Below the pieces are notes generated by a model. It worked only from the letters and a program-made list of their open reading frames with translations. It was not told the DNA's origin and made no database searches. Below are positions 8,111-18,001 of a stretch of 64,000 nt of DNA, in pieces (position 1 is the first letter of the stretch; every line of letters begins with the position of its first letter). Where the stretch lies: positions 124,001 through 188,000 of the forward strand of contig JAKQKB010000033.1 in the NCBI GenBank assembly GCA_029560875.1, in the 5' to 3' direction. Origin of the DNA: Bacteroidota bacterium. Its GTDB lineage: Bacteria; Bacteroidota; Bacteroidia; Bacteroidales; Tenuifilaceae. The position numbers were made by a program, and so were the translations under genes.

Positions 8111-11100
8111 ATGAAATTAACAGAGATATCAATAAAACGCACAACAATTCCTGTTGTACTATTTATTATCCTTGCTCTTGGTGGCATATACAGCTACACC
8201 CTGCTGAACAAGGAGCTTATGCCCTCAATGGATATTCCTATAAATGCTGTAATGACTGTTTACCCTGGCGCAGCACCATCGGAAGTAGAAACAGCTCTGA
8301 CAGAAAAAATTGAGGAAGCGGTTTCATCACTAGAAGGAATCGACAAGATTAATGCTTACTCATTTGAAAGCATGTCGGTTGTGGTTATTTACTTCAACGA
8401 TGGCATTGATGTAGATTTATCGTTACAGGAGTGCGAACGTAAGGTTAATGCCATTAAGAATAACCTTCCTGCAAACAGCAAAGACCCACAGTTCATGAAG
8501 TTCGATATGGGTATGCTACCCGTTATGGATATTGCAGCAGAATCGAATATCCCTGAGAAAGAGTTCTACGACCTTATAGATAAAGACATTAAAACTAAAA
8601 TTGCTCAAATAAAGGGTATTGCTCAGGTTAATATTGTTGGAGGTAATCAGCGCGAAATTGAGGTTAAAGCCAATGCACAAAAGTTGGAACAGTACGGTAT
8701 ATCGTTACTTCAGCTTAAAACGATGATTGAGGCGGCCAACGTCGATTTCCCAACAGGAAAAATAAAGGACGACGAGAGCAAAACAATTATACGTATTGCC
8801 GGCAAATTCGAGAATCTAGATGAAATCAGAAACTTAGTTATTGGAGCAACCCGCGAGGGCACCTCAATTAAGGTTAGCGATGTGGCAACAGTTGTGGATG
8901 GAACGAGAAAGTCGGCTAAACTAGCCCGCATTAACGGACAGCCTGCTATTGGAATAAGCATACTTAAGCAGACCGATGGTAACGCTGTGGAAATTAGCAA
9001 GGAGGTTAAAGCAACGCTGGCTGATTTTGAAAAGCAGTACGCCGATAAAAATCTAAAATTCACAGTTGCAAACGACCTATCCGACTTCACACAAGATGCC
9101 ATTGATGGAGTTATGCTTGACCTTGTTTTTGCAATAATCCTGGTGTCTGTAACAATGCTACTATTCCTTCACACCTTCCGTAACCTAATATTTATCTTTG
9201 TATCAATTCCAACTTCAATTGTATCAACATTCACCTTCTTTTGGCTATTCGGATTCTCTTTAAACATCATGACATTACTTGCAATGTCCATTGTTGTTGG
9301 GGTTATTGTGGACGATGCCATTGTGGTACTCGAGAACACATACCGTCACCTCGAAATGGGAAAATCGCGCTGGAAGGCATCAATTGAATCAGTTAAAGAG
9401 ATTGGACTAACTGTAACATCTATCACCATAGTTCTTATAGCCGTGTTCTTGCCAATTGGTTTAACGTCGGGGATGACGGGGCAGATACTTCGCTCATTCT
9501 CACTGGTTATTGTTATTTCAATTCTGATAAGTCTTTTGGTATCGTTCACCCTGGTCCCACTACTTACATCGCGTTTTGGAAAACTAAAGGAGTGGGACGA
9601 AAAACGGCCCTTTGATAAATTTTTACTTTGGTTCGAGAAATTTGTAACAGCATTTAAAGACTTTATCATGTCGGCTCTAAACTGGGCTCTAGGACACAAA
9701 CTAGTTACAATGATTAGTGCTACAGTATTACTTTTTGGCTCGTTCTACCTAGTTGGTGGTGGTTTTATACAAACCGAGATGATGGACCAAGGCGACCGTG
9801 GCGAGTTTATCATCACCATGGAACTAGACAGGTCGGCTACCCTTGAGCAAACAAACAGTTTCTGCTTAGGCGTGGAGAAAAAGATGCTTGAGTTCTCTGA
9901 AATTGCACACGTATACACCAAAGTTGGTTCAAAAGGTGGAAGTATGGCAATTGCCGAAACACCATACGGAGCAGAGTTTAGCGTTAAGCTTGTACCAAAG
10001 GGAGAACGGGAGTTAAGCGCTAAACTGTTTGGCAAGAAACTTCAAAATGAATTAACCGAAACGTTTGTTGGGCCTAAATTCAAAGTGACAGAGGTAAGTA
10101 TGGTGGGAAGTACCTCAACCCCTATAGAAATCTACGTACGAAGCAATAACTTTGAGGAAGCTAAAGCCTACGGACAAATAGTTGCCGATGAGTTAAGAAG
10201 CATTGAGGGCACGGTAGACATTGAATCATCAGTGGAGGCTGGCGACAGGGAAATTGTAGTTCGATTCGACCGCGAAAAACTGGCGAAACTTGGACTTACC
10301 ATTGGCGAAATTGGCCAACAGATGTATATTGCCTACGAAGGTAACCGCGACTTAAAGTATCGCGATGGAAGCAACGAGTACGACCTATACATCTCACTCG
10401 ACGAATTTGACAGAAAAAGCAAATCCGATGTAGAGAACATTGCCTTTAGCAACCGTTCAGGACAAACCATAAAGCTATCGCAAGTAGCAACAATCACCGA
10501 AGGAGAAAGTCCTTCAACGCTTACACGATACAATAAACTACCTGCGGTTAAAATCACAGGAAACACTATTGGAAAAACCATTGGAACTGTTGGAAGCGAA
10601 ATTCAGGAAAAGCTTGCAAAAACAGATAAACCTGCAAGCGTTGATGTGGTTTATGCTGGAAGCATGGAACAACAAAGCAAATCGTTTGCAAGTCTTGGAA
10701 TAGCATTGTTGGCCTCAATTATCTTTATGTACCTAATAATGGTTGCACTTTACGACAGCTATATCTATCCACTGGTGGTAATGCTATCGCTTCCACTGTC
10801 CATAATTGGCGCACTTCTAGCATTGGCATTAGCAGGGAATTCGTTAAGTATTTTCTCAATTATGGGTGTCATAATGCTTATGGGGTTGGTTGCAAAGAAT
10901 GCAATTCTGGTTGTAGACTTTGCTAATAACCAACAAAAGGAAGGTAAACACCCTATAAAAGCTATTATCGAAGCAACATCCGTACGTTTTAGACCAATTT
11001 TAATGACTAACCTAGCATTAATTGTTGGACTACTACCAATTGCTCTTGGCTCTGGTGCAGGTGCAGAGTGGAAGAATGGATTGGGTTGGGTACTTATAGG

Positions 11101-11242
11101 AGGATTAACCAGTTCAATGTTCCTATCAATGATTATTGTTCCTGTACTATATATTTTACTCGATAAACTTGTAAAAAAAACACCCAAGGATAGCACGCAC
11201 TCAGAACTGGTTAATGCGAATGTACTTATCTCAGAAAACTAA
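8111..11242 (+). CDS. RND multidrug efflux permease (AcrB/HAE1 type)
   Basis: A 1043-residue inner-membrane antiporter of the hydrophobe/amphiphile RND family. It has the N-terminal transmembrane helix, two large periplasmic loops and two blocks of six membrane helices. The fourth helix carries the paired aspartates used for proton transfer (SIVVGVIVDDAIVVLEN). Length and architecture are full. With the adaptor and channel upstream it should export drugs, bile-type detergents or lipophilic metabolites; the real substrate is unknown, although control by a dedicated TetR protein suggests an inducible detoxification role. Transcription probably starts near 5531. Confidence 0.93.
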   Translation: MKLTEISIKRTTIPVVLFIILALGGIYSYTLLNKELMPSMDIPINAVMTVYPGAAPSEVETALTEKIEEAVSSLEGIDKINAYSFESMSVVVIYFNDGIDVDLSLQECERKVNAIKNNLPANSKDPQFMKFDMGMLPVMDIAAESNIPEKEFYDLIDKDIKTKIAQIKGIAQVNIVGGNQREIEVKANAQKLEQYGISLLQLKTMIEAANVDFPTGKIKDDESKTIIRIAGKFENLDEIRNLVIGATREGTSIKVSDVATVVDGTRKSAKLARINGQPAIGISILKQTDGNAVEISKEVKATLADFEKQYADKNLKFTVANDLSDFTQDAIDGVMLDLVFAIILVSVTMLLFLHTFRNLIFIFVSIPTSIVSTFTFFWLFGFSLNIMTLLAMSIVVGVIVDDAIVVLENTYRHLEMGKSRWKASIESVKEIGLTVTSITIVLIAVFLPIGLTSGMTGQILRSFSLVIVISILISLLVSFTLVPLLTSRFGKLKEWDEKRPFDKFLLWFEKFVTAFKDFIMSALNWALGHKLVTMISATVLLFGSFYLVGGGFIQTEMMDQGDRGEFIITMELDRSATLEQTNSFCLGVEKKMLEFSEIAHVYTKVGSKGGSMAIAETPYGAEFSVKLVPKGERELSAKLFGKKLQNELTETFVGPKFKVTEVSMVGSTSTPIEIYVRSNNFEEAKAYGQIVADELRSIEGTVDIESSVEAGDREIVVRFDREKLAKLGLTIGEIGQQMYIAYEGNRDLKYRDGSNEYDLYISLDEFDRKSKSDVENIAFSNRSGQTIKLSQVATITEGESPSTLTRYNKLPAVKITGNTIGKTIGTVGSEIQEKLAKTDKPASVDVVYAGSMEQQSKSFASLGIALLASIIFMYLIMVALYDSYIYPLVVMLSLPLSIIGALLALALAGNSLSIFSIMGVIMLMGLVAKNAILVVDFANNQQKEGKHPIKAIIEATSVRFRPILMTNLALIVGLLPIALGSGAGAEWKNGLGWVLIGGLTSSMFLSMIIVPVLYILLDKLVKKTPKDSTHSELVNANVLISEN

Positions 11243-11287
11243 ACGCATCATAAAGTGATTGTTCATCAAAAGGCAACCATACTCAAT

Positions 11288-11322
11288 AAACTCTGTCAGT
11301 ATTCAAAACCCTGACAGAGTTT
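11288..11322. repeat. Dispersed palindromic repeat, copy 2
   Basis: Perfect 12-base arms (AAACTCTGTCAG / CTGACAGAGTTT) surround an 11-base loop. The segment AACCCTGACAGAGTTTGGAA at 11307-11326 matches 18 of 20 bases of copy 1 (2971-2990). It lies between the RND stop and the next ATG and may weaken read-through to the kinase gene. Confidence 0.6.
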
Positions 11323-11339
11323 GGAATCCTTTTACAAAA

Positions 11340-12086
11340 ATGAAAAAAGAAATCTACATTAACCCTGCATTCAAACACCTATCCGCGGCTATAAATAGCA
11401 TCTCGGAAAACTTTGAAAACAAAGGAGAACTAACCCACACTGGCCGAAACCAAGTTAGGGTAATAGATGTAAATGGTTTTAAAATGGTGGCTAAATACTT
11501 TAAAAGGATAACTTTAGCCAACAGGTATATATACGCTACTATTCGAAAATCAAAAGCGCAACGGTCGTTTGAGAACTCTGTTTATCTTTTAAGCAGAGGG
11601 ATAAACACCCCCGAACCAATTGCATATATTAATTTATACAAGTTCGGAATGCTTTATAAGTGTTACTACATTAGCGTTTACACAGATTTTAAGCCATTAA
11701 CAGAAATTTTTGAACAAACAATACCCGAATCGGAAGGCGCGCTAAAAGCATTCGCCAAATTCACCTTCAAACTACACCGCTCGGGCATTGCGCACAACGA
11801 TTATACTGTTAACAACATTCTGTACACCCAAGAGAATGACAAATATAAATTCTCGCTAATCGACAATAATAGGATGACTTTCCGAAAGTATTCCTACACA
11901 AGAGGTATAAAAGATTTGGAGCGGCTAAAAATACCTGTGGATAAAATGGGAATAATTGCGGCGGAGTATGCTAAAGAGGCAAATACAAGCGATATAAGAA
12001 CCCTTAACGCTATGCTTTTTTTTAGAATTAGGTATCTGTTTAAAGGGCGATTAAGGGGGTGGGTAAAAGCATTCTTATCACTTTAG
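11340..12086 (+). CDS. WaaP/Kdo-kinase-like (InaA-type) lipopolysaccharide kinase
   Basis: A 248-residue protein-kinase-fold enzyme. The catalytic loop reads HRSGIAHNDYTVNNIL: the H-x-D is followed by the metal-binding Asn. The following FSLIDNNRM replaces the DFG segment and keeps its aspartate. This matches the lipopolysaccharide core heptose/Kdo kinase family, which phosphorylates inner-core sugars in the cytoplasm before export. The ATG at 11340 is preferred; an upstream in-frame TTG (11259) would force translation through the palindromic repeat. It follows the RND gene by 97 bp on the same strand and may or may not belong to the TetR operon. The sugar acceptor cannot be read from sequence. 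Confidence 0.8.
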   Translation: MKKEIYINPAFKHLSAAINSISENFENKGELTHTGRNQVRVIDVNGFKMVAKYFKRITLANRYIYATIRKSKAQRSFENSVYLLSRGINTPEPIAYINLYKFGMLYKCYYISVYTDFKPLTEIFEQTIPESEGALKAFAKFTFKLHRSGIAHNDYTVNNILYTQENDKYKFSLIDNNRMTFRKYSYTRGIKDLERLKIPVDKMGIIAAEYAKEANTSDIRTLNAMLFFRIRYLFKGRLRGWVKAFLSL

Positions 12087-12093
12087 CAAAAGG

Positions 12094-12124
12094 AAAGAGT
12101 CTATAGCAAGGCTATAGACTCTTT
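12094..12124. terminator. Bidirectional terminator
   Basis: A perfect 14-bp stem (AAAGAGTCTATAGC and its complement) with a 3-base loop lies between the convergent kinase and DUF5689 genes, with T-rich flanks on both strands. Confidence 0.85.
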
Positions 12125-12145
12125 CTATATTAATGTAATAATGTT

Positions 12146-14206
12146 CTATTGAAAAACGGTAACATCATCAATGCGATATGCAGTGGTTTGTGTACCACTA
12201 CCTGTATACTTAAATGCAATGTATACATCACCAGAGAAAGCAGAGAGGTCAACTTTACCAGACTTAACCCATTTGTTTGTACCATCGGCCTGAGTCACGA
12301 TTACAGCTTCAGTCAACTCGGTCATAGTAGCATTCCACGGACTTGAACCATCATAATTAGTTAAAATATATGCTTTAAGAGTTGAATTTGCCCAAAAGTT
12401 ATACTGCGATTCAAACATTAAATAGTAGGTAACCCCTGCTGGAATTGTAACTTTAGGCGAAACCAACCACGCAATATTACTAGCCTCTCCGGATTGATAT
12501 GGATTCATCTCGGCATAGGTATCGCCACTATACTGCTTAGCATTCCAAACCCTTGTACCAGCCTCGGCAATGGTTTGCCAGCCTCCCACTGAGATTGGAG
12601 AATTCACTGTTGCTGTAGTAAAATCCTGCGAAAGAGCTTTCAGAACTCTAGGCCCATTCATTTGCACATCAGTTACTTTTTGTAGGTACAACTGATAGTA
12701 GCTAGTGCTACCAACTGAATACTTTCCAAGCAAAGCCTTTACCGTCCCTCTACCGGAAGGTAATATACTAGTAGCAAAAGTTGAACGGTTACTATTACGA
12801 ACAACAATCTTATTGAAATCACCATCCTCAACGCTTCTATCTGTAGTAGCGCTAGTTTCTGAGTAACCACGGCCAACTTCTCCATCCAAGAATTGAACTC
12901 CTGAAAGTAAAATAACTTTACCCAACATAGAGTCGTTAATCTCTGGTATAGTTGTTTCAAGTGGAGCAATTGGTTCGCCAGAGCCAGTAATATAGATACT
13001 TTTATAAAACAAATCAGGAGCAAGGTTTCCTAAATATGAACCATCTAGTCCTCCTAATTTAGTTACACCATATGACTTTCCAATATATAAACCAGAGCAA
13101 TTAACTGTAACCATAGTCCCCACAGGGAAATCGGCATAAAGCATTGTTGTATAAATCTTATACTCAATTGCTCCTGTTTCGTCTTGAATGCAAAGCGACT
13201 GATATATATTACCATTCTCATCGTTAGCAACTACCATACCTTGAATTACAAACTCACCAGTAATTTGTACTGGACTTGAGCCTGTATTATAAGCCTTCAA
13301 TTGAGCAATTGTTTTATTGGCTACCGGTGCAGCAGTTCCAAAACGGGGATCAGTAAAATTTATATCGTTTAAATCGCGAATATAAAACTGGCGGGTTGTT
13401 CCATAAGTACTAAGCACACCAGTAATAGAGCCACTACCACTTGGCAACATTTCGTTTTTAAACTTGGCGTAACCACTATTACGTAGGGCAATTTGGTTGC
13501 CATACTTATCTATAACAATTCTATTGGTGGTTTCTCCATCTATGCTGAAGGGTAGTCCTGGATTCCAAAACTGAACGCTATCTATTGTAACAAGTTTGGA
13601 AACATGAGCATCGGTAATCTCATTAATCTTTAACTTAAGAGGCTCAAGATTCACCTTACGACCAGAGAGCTGAATACATTTATTAACATCACCCGGAAGG
13701 AGTTTATCTACCTTAATAATATTGTTACCATTATACACATCAGTTATTGCTAGCCCAAGTTGGTAAACGCCATTGTACTTATCCAACGCTAAATCGTTGG
13801 CCCGCACAAGCACCTTTTGTCCAGCTTTTAAGTTATACTTTAAGTATATCTCCGAGGAGTTAATTTTAAACTCAATACCGCCAGTTTCGTCCATTATGGT
13901 TACTGTCTCGTAGAAATTGCTTGCCGAATCCGATGAAATAACGTATCCCTCAAAAACAATAGAGGAATCAACTCCACCTTGAGCGATAATTGCATCCCAA
14001 AAAGCAGCATTGGCAAGTTTCTTAACAACACCAGCCTTATCTACATACAATGCATTTAACTGAGCAATTGTAACTGTTTTATTCCAAGTGGCTACATTCT
14101 CAAGAGGAGGTGTAGTGTCAAAATCCTCTTTTACGCATCCTGAGGGAATAAAAAATATTCCAAAAAAAACCACTGCTGAAAAAAGGGTTAATATTCTCTT
14201 TATCAT
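12146..14206 (-). CDS. DUF5689 lipoprotein with choice-of-anchor J domain
   Basis: A 686-residue SPII lipoprotein; the lipobox cysteine is Cys24 (PSGC), followed by V-K-E-D-F-D, an acidic surface-export-type tail. Two DUF5689 units are visible (about residues 38-280 and 293-510). Each starts with a T-I-A-Q-L segment and contains the pattern G-x-V-x-S/A-x-D ... Q/M-DETG-x-I-E-(F/Y)-KI, which resembles the OB-fold domains attached to extracellular nucleases. The last 165 residues look like a choice-of-anchor J beta-sandwich ending YRIDDVTVFQ. It is the last gene of an operon with a second DUF5689 lipoprotein and a TonB receptor. A ligand-capture role at the cell surface is inferred. Confidence 0.85.
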   Translation of the reverse strand: MIKRILTLFSAVVFFGIFFIPSGCVKEDFDTTPPLENVATWNKTVTIAQLNALYVDKAGVVKKLANAAFWDAIIAQGGVDSSIVFEGYVISSDSASNFYETVTIMDETGGIEFKINSSEIYLKYNLKAGQKVLVRANDLALDKYNGVYQLGLAITDVYNGNNIIKVDKLLPGDVNKCIQLSGRKVNLEPLKLKINEITDAHVSKLVTIDSVQFWNPGLPFSIDGETTNRIVIDKYGNQIALRNSGYAKFKNEMLPSGSGSITGVLSTYGTTRQFYIRDLNDINFTDPRFGTAAPVANKTIAQLKAYNTGSSPVQITGEFVIQGMVVANDENGNIYQSLCIQDETGAIEYKIYTTMLYADFPVGTMVTVNCSGLYIGKSYGVTKLGGLDGSYLGNLAPDLFYKSIYITGSGEPIAPLETTIPEINDSMLGKVILLSGVQFLDGEVGRGYSETSATTDRSVEDGDFNKIVVRNSNRSTFATSILPSGRGTVKALLGKYSVGSTSYYQLYLQKVTDVQMNGPRVLKALSQDFTTATVNSPISVGGWQTIAEAGTRVWNAKQYSGDTYAEMNPYQSGEASNIAWLVSPKVTIPAGVTYYLMFESQYNFWANSTLKAYILTNYDGSSPWNATMTELTEAVIVTQADGTNKWVKSGKVDLSAFSGDVYIAFKYTGSGTQTTAYRIDDVTVFQ

Positions 14207-14224
14207 GTTATATTCCTCCTTAGT

Positions 14225-15091
14225 TTAGATTTGAAAACGAGGTTGATCAAACTTCACATCAGCCAAATCTCTAATTATTAACTGATAAGTCCTATTGTAG
14301 TACGTTAAAATACCCACAATTGTTCCTTGTTTTGTATTAATTGTTGTTCCAGAAAAACGCGCATAGCCACTCGTTCTTAATACAATAGTACTAGTAAAAG
14401 ACTGTATTTGTGATTTTAATTCGTGATTTAAGGTTACCTTATTAACCGCATCGGCATATGTATAGGTTAATCCAGTAACCAATGAAAGGGTGTCCTTTAT
14501 CTGAACATTATCAAACTGAACCAAGCGACCAATATTTGCAGGATTCAACAAAGTTGGAGTCATAACAATTGGAGTAACCTCCTCAATATTTTTACCTTTT
14601 TTAAAGACGTGTTTCTTAATGATAACATCGCCCTCTAGGCTGCTAATTTCAATTACACCATTATTGCTGTAACTGGAACCCAACTGAATTTGTCCACCAT
14701 AATCGCCAAGGTGTAAACCGTTACAGTAAACAACCACTTTTTGACCAAGCTTATAGTCGTTATAAAGGGTTGTTTTATTTAACTTGATTTCGATACCGGC
14801 AGTACCATCTTCAATAAATAAACTCTTATAGATATTTCCCTCCTTATCGCTGGAAATAATACGGCCTTCAATTAACACAGAATCGCGTCCTGCAAAAGTG
14901 GTGCTGGTAATTTTATACAATTCGCCAGGGTATATGCCTTTTAACTCAGCAATAGTAGTATTAGCCTCAAGCGTTGTAGAATCAATCCTAGGCTCAATAT
15001 CGTCGTAGGAAAAATCAACACAGCTAGGCATTGCAAGCATAAAAGCAATTGCTGCAATTGCACCTGCAATAATATATTTTAACTTCTTCAT
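14225..15091 (-). CDS. DUF5689 domain lipoprotein
   Basis: A 288-residue lipoprotein with Cys24 in MPSC after a hydrophobic signal. The ATG at 15091 (MKKLKY) is chosen over 15106 because the signal peptide begins there. It contains a single DUF5689 unit with TTIAELKGIYPG, EGRIISSDKEGNIYKSLF and EDGTAGIEIKLN, clearly paralogous to the units of the next gene. It lies 26 bp after the TonB receptor gene and 18 bp before the larger DUF5689 gene, so the three form an operon. It probably works with the receptor as a surface binding subunit, analogous in position to a SusD protein but unrelated in sequence. Confidence 0.85.
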   Translation of the reverse strand: MKKLKYIIAGAIAAIAFMLAMPSCVDFSYDDIEPRIDSTTLEANTTIAELKGIYPGELYKITSTTFAGRDSVLIEGRIISSDKEGNIYKSLFIEDGTAGIEIKLNKTTLYNDYKLGQKVVVYCNGLHLGDYGGQIQLGSSYSNNGVIEISSLEGDVIIKKHVFKKGKNIEEVTPIVMTPTLLNPANIGRLVQFDNVQIKDTLSLVTGLTYTYADAVNKVTLNHELKSQIQSFTSTIVLRTSGYARFSGTTINTKQGTIVGILTYYNRTYQLIIRDLADVKFDQPRFQI

Positions 15092-15117
15092 ATCTATTAT
15101 TCTCATTTGTGTATCAA

Positions 15118-17835
15118 TTAAAATCTTAAACCAAGTATTAGGTAATAGGTTCGTCCGTATGCGTAGAAGTAACGAGGAGGGAATTTATTTGCAACCTCGT
15201 TAGAAACAGTATACCTTAACTGCTCATATCCACCAGTCTGAAACTCGGTATTATCTAACACATTAGCAACTTGGAAGTTTAGGTTAATATAGTAATTATT
15301 TATTCTCCACGATTTTCCAATGTTAGCATCAACAAGGAATGCAGAAGGTACGTTTGACTGTTTTGTAATAGCTTCTCTAGCAGGGTCGTCAGGTTCAAGG
15401 CCTGCAAGCACCTCTGCTGTACGACGTTCTGGAGCAAAGTCGATATAAATATCATCATAATAGCTAACCGATGCTCCAAGGAACCAATACTTTGGCGATG
15501 CATATCTAAATCCAAACATCGCGGCAGTTTGAGGAGTACTTGGAATATAGAAATTTTTAATATAGATAGTTCTGTTTGCAGCAACCACTGTTCCAAAATT
15601 ATCCTTAGTAATAGTAACGTTTGGTCTTGAAGTATACTGATAAGTACCCAATGCTGCCGCAGCATTCAATGTAATTGCAGGAGTTAACTTATACTCAGCA
15701 CCAATTTCCAAGCCCTTATGAACCTTATCGATACCCTTCATGGTATAATTCACAAAGGAATTTTCACTTTCCAAGTAAAACGATTTTTGTTCTGTTTGGT
15801 CCATAAACATTGTGTAGTAAGCGCTTATGCGCGCTTTTATATAAGGTGTACGAAGATTATAGTTCAAATCGGCACTCGCAATTTTCTCACTAGTAAGCTC
15901 CGGAATAACAAAGTTAGAAGTCCTTGGTGAAATGAATGAATTCCTGAAGAAAGGTGCTCTGGTCAAGTAAGCAACATTAGCATCAAGGTAGTTACGACCC
16001 GAAATTTTCCATGTTGCACCACCCTTTACACCATAATTATCGAAACGTTGTTTTTTTGAATCCCCTTTAGAATCATTAGGGAATCGACCATTTTTCATAT
16101 CACCGGTTCTCCAAAATTCAGTGTAAGTTGCATTTGCTCCAAAATAGTATTCAAACCTATTCTGAACATAATTGGCTACAGCCCACAAACCAGCATTATT
16201 AACATTGGCGGTATAATCATAGCCAAAAACATCGCCTTCTTTCACCATTCGATTTGGATTGTCCACATCGTTTTGAGATTCACCTGAACCTATATATGTA
16301 TCCCTCTCAATAAACTGATCCACATCCAACCAAAAATCTGCTCCAAGTAAATCGCTTATCTCCTTGTAGTTTCTCCCTTTGTACATTGAAGCCTCAATTC
16401 CTCCATTCAGTTTAAGATTTGGCATAATGCTCCAATTCGCAACGGATGAAAAAGAGAGTTGACGGGAATCTGTAATACGATTTTCAAGAATATATTTTGA
16501 TCTCAACAAGCCTGAAGTGTCTACACTGTTATAGTTAGTTTGGTACATATAATCCCAATCCAACTGGCGAACAGAAGCGTCGGTTCTGAAAGCATTTGTA
16601 ATCTCCTCAACTACTGAAGGGTCTGAAGTGTCCCAGTAGGAGGGAAGTTTGCGGTAATAGTCGGGACGAGGATCCTGAGCATCGTACCAGTTTAGCGCAG
16701 TAGTTTGGTATGTTCCAAAGGTATATCCTAGAGTAGATGTCAACTTCAAATCCTCGTTAACATTCCAAAAATGGTTAAAAATAAATGTGGGCTCCTGCTG
16801 GAAACGAACCTTAGCGTTACGTTTCTCACCATTTTGGTAACCCCAGTTAGGATTGTAATAATTTGTACCAGCTAAATCGTTAGCCTCATCGGTTGCAACA
16901 CCCTGCATACCTCTTTTAGTAGGTGCATTAAATGTTGTGAAAGCTACAGAATGGCGACTATTAAATTTCTTCTCAATTCCCACAAAGTATGCCCAACCAT
17001 CATAGTTAGTACCCTCTACGTAACCCTCTTCAGCCCAACGACGCGAGCCGCTAATAGTAAACGCTGTTCCATTCTCCATTAAACCTGTTGAATGGGTAAA
17101 CATTAAACGATTGGTATAGGTACGGTTAGTTGAAGCATAAGACACACGGGTACCCTTACGTTGCAGTGAAGCTCTTGAGTTAATATTGGTTGCACCGCCT
17201 AACCCTCCAAACGAAAATTCTGTTGGTGACAGGCCATTCACAGACTCTTTGTTACGTGTAACATCGTTTAATCCACCCCATGAACTCCAACCAGCGAATC
17301 CACTCTCAGGATCGTTAACAGGAATACCGTTCATGTAAAGTAATGAATAATCTGAATCGTAACCACGCACCTGAAAGCGAGCGGAACTAAATGTATAGGA
17401 CACGGCATTGTTAAAAGCATCCTGAGTTGACTGTAAAAGCCCTGCCACAGCCTGATTACTTCCCTCAGACTCTAAATCATCGGTAGAGATAGTAACTTCA
17501 CTTAACGAAAGTGATTGACCTTCATCTACCTGAGCTCTACGAATTGATACATCGGGCAACTTACCAGCTTCCGACACTTCAAACTCCAACTCGAACGACT
17601 GATAGCCTTGCGAAACAAATACAAAAACGTATTTACCTGCAGGTACAGTTAATGTGTACTCTCCGTTCTTATCGGTTGTTGCAGAAATGTTACTTCCCAC
17701 AACCTTAACAGAAACACCCAACAATGGATTGCTTGTGTCAGTATCCCTAACACTTCCACTAAGGGTTACTTGTGCATTCACATTAGCAACACCTATTATT
17801 AATGTTGCTAAAAGCGTTAACAAAAAACTCCTCAT
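15118..17835 (-). CDS. TonB-dependent outer-membrane receptor
   Basis: A 905-residue receptor. It has a signal peptide (residues 1-21, ending VNA-Q), a carboxypeptidase-D-regulatory-like beta-sandwich (about 22-110, VTLSGSVRDTDTSNPLLGVS), a plug domain (about 130-235, with RFQVRGYDSDYSLLYMNGIP) and a 22-strand-type barrel ending in the aromatic YYLILGLRF, as required for barrel insertion. It imports a ligand across the outer membrane using TonB energy. It heads an operon with two DUF5689 lipoproteins and is divergent from a secreted nuclease-family enzyme, suggesting that the substrate is a product of that enzyme. It is not a typical SusC, because no SusD partner is present. Confidence 0.9.
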   Translation of the reverse strand: MRSFLLTLLATLIIGVANVNAQVTLSGSVRDTDTSNPLLGVSVKVVGSNISATTDKNGEYTLTVPAGKYVFVFVSQGYQSFELEFEVSEAGKLPDVSIRRAQVDEGQSLSLSEVTISTDDLESEGSNQAVAGLLQSTQDAFNNAVSYTFSSARFQVRGYDSDYSLLYMNGIPVNDPESGFAGWSSWGGLNDVTRNKESVNGLSPTEFSFGGLGGATNINSRASLQRKGTRVSYASTNRTYTNRLMFTHSTGLMENGTAFTISGSRRWAEEGYVEGTNYDGWAYFVGIEKKFNSRHSVAFTTFNAPTKRGMQGVATDEANDLAGTNYYNPNWGYQNGEKRNAKVRFQQEPTFIFNHFWNVNEDLKLTSTLGYTFGTYQTTALNWYDAQDPRPDYYRKLPSYWDTSDPSVVEEITNAFRTDASVRQLDWDYMYQTNYNSVDTSGLLRSKYILENRITDSRQLSFSSVANWSIMPNLKLNGGIEASMYKGRNYKEISDLLGADFWLDVDQFIERDTYIGSGESQNDVDNPNRMVKEGDVFGYDYTANVNNAGLWAVANYVQNRFEYYFGANATYTEFWRTGDMKNGRFPNDSKGDSKKQRFDNYGVKGGATWKISGRNYLDANVAYLTRAPFFRNSFISPRTSNFVIPELTSEKIASADLNYNLRTPYIKARISAYYTMFMDQTEQKSFYLESENSFVNYTMKGIDKVHKGLEIGAEYKLTPAITLNAAAALGTYQYTSRPNVTITKDNFGTVVAANRTIYIKNFYIPSTPQTAAMFGFRYASPKYWFLGASVSYYDDIYIDFAPERRTAEVLAGLEPDDPAREAITKQSNVPSAFLVDANIGKSWRINNYYINLNFQVANVLDNTEFQTGGYEQLRYTVSNEVANKFPPRYFYAYGRTYYLILGLRF

Positions 17836-17888
17836 TTACAGTTTATTTATTGATTAATTTATTCTTCAATTATGATGATACGATACAC

Positions 17889-17896
17889 CAAATTTA
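17889..17896 (-). promoter_or_regulatory. -7 box for the TonB/DUF5689 operon
   Basis: The plus strand CAAATTTA gives TAAATTTG on the minus strand, matching TAnnTTTG. The expected leader is about 48 nt before the ATG at 17835. No good -33 element is visible. Confidence 0.4.
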
Positions 17897-17963
17897 AAGA
17901 TGCAAAAAAATAACTTTTTTACTAATTATTATCAATTTTGATGTCTTTTTTTACGGATATAAC

Positions 17964-17971
17964 TATCTTTG
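17964..17971 (+). promoter_or_regulatory. -7 box for the EEP-family gene
   Basis: TATCTTTG matches TAnnTTTG, with a TTTG at 17937-17940 as a candidate -33 element (23-base spacing). The leader would be about 25 nt. The divergent operon's box lies about 70 bp away, so both may be controlled from this region. Confidence 0.6.
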
Positions 17972-18001
17972 CTCGGTTGTTTATCCTAAGAACTTTTAAA
18001 T

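Noticed and set aside
9346-9699. Long minus-strand frames inside the RND permease and groEL genes
   Set aside because: They are antisense to strongly conserved coding sequence and have no family features of their own.
11259-11339. Upstream extension of the kinase gene
   Set aside because: It would read through a perfect palindrome and starts with TTG; the ATG at 11340 matches the family start.
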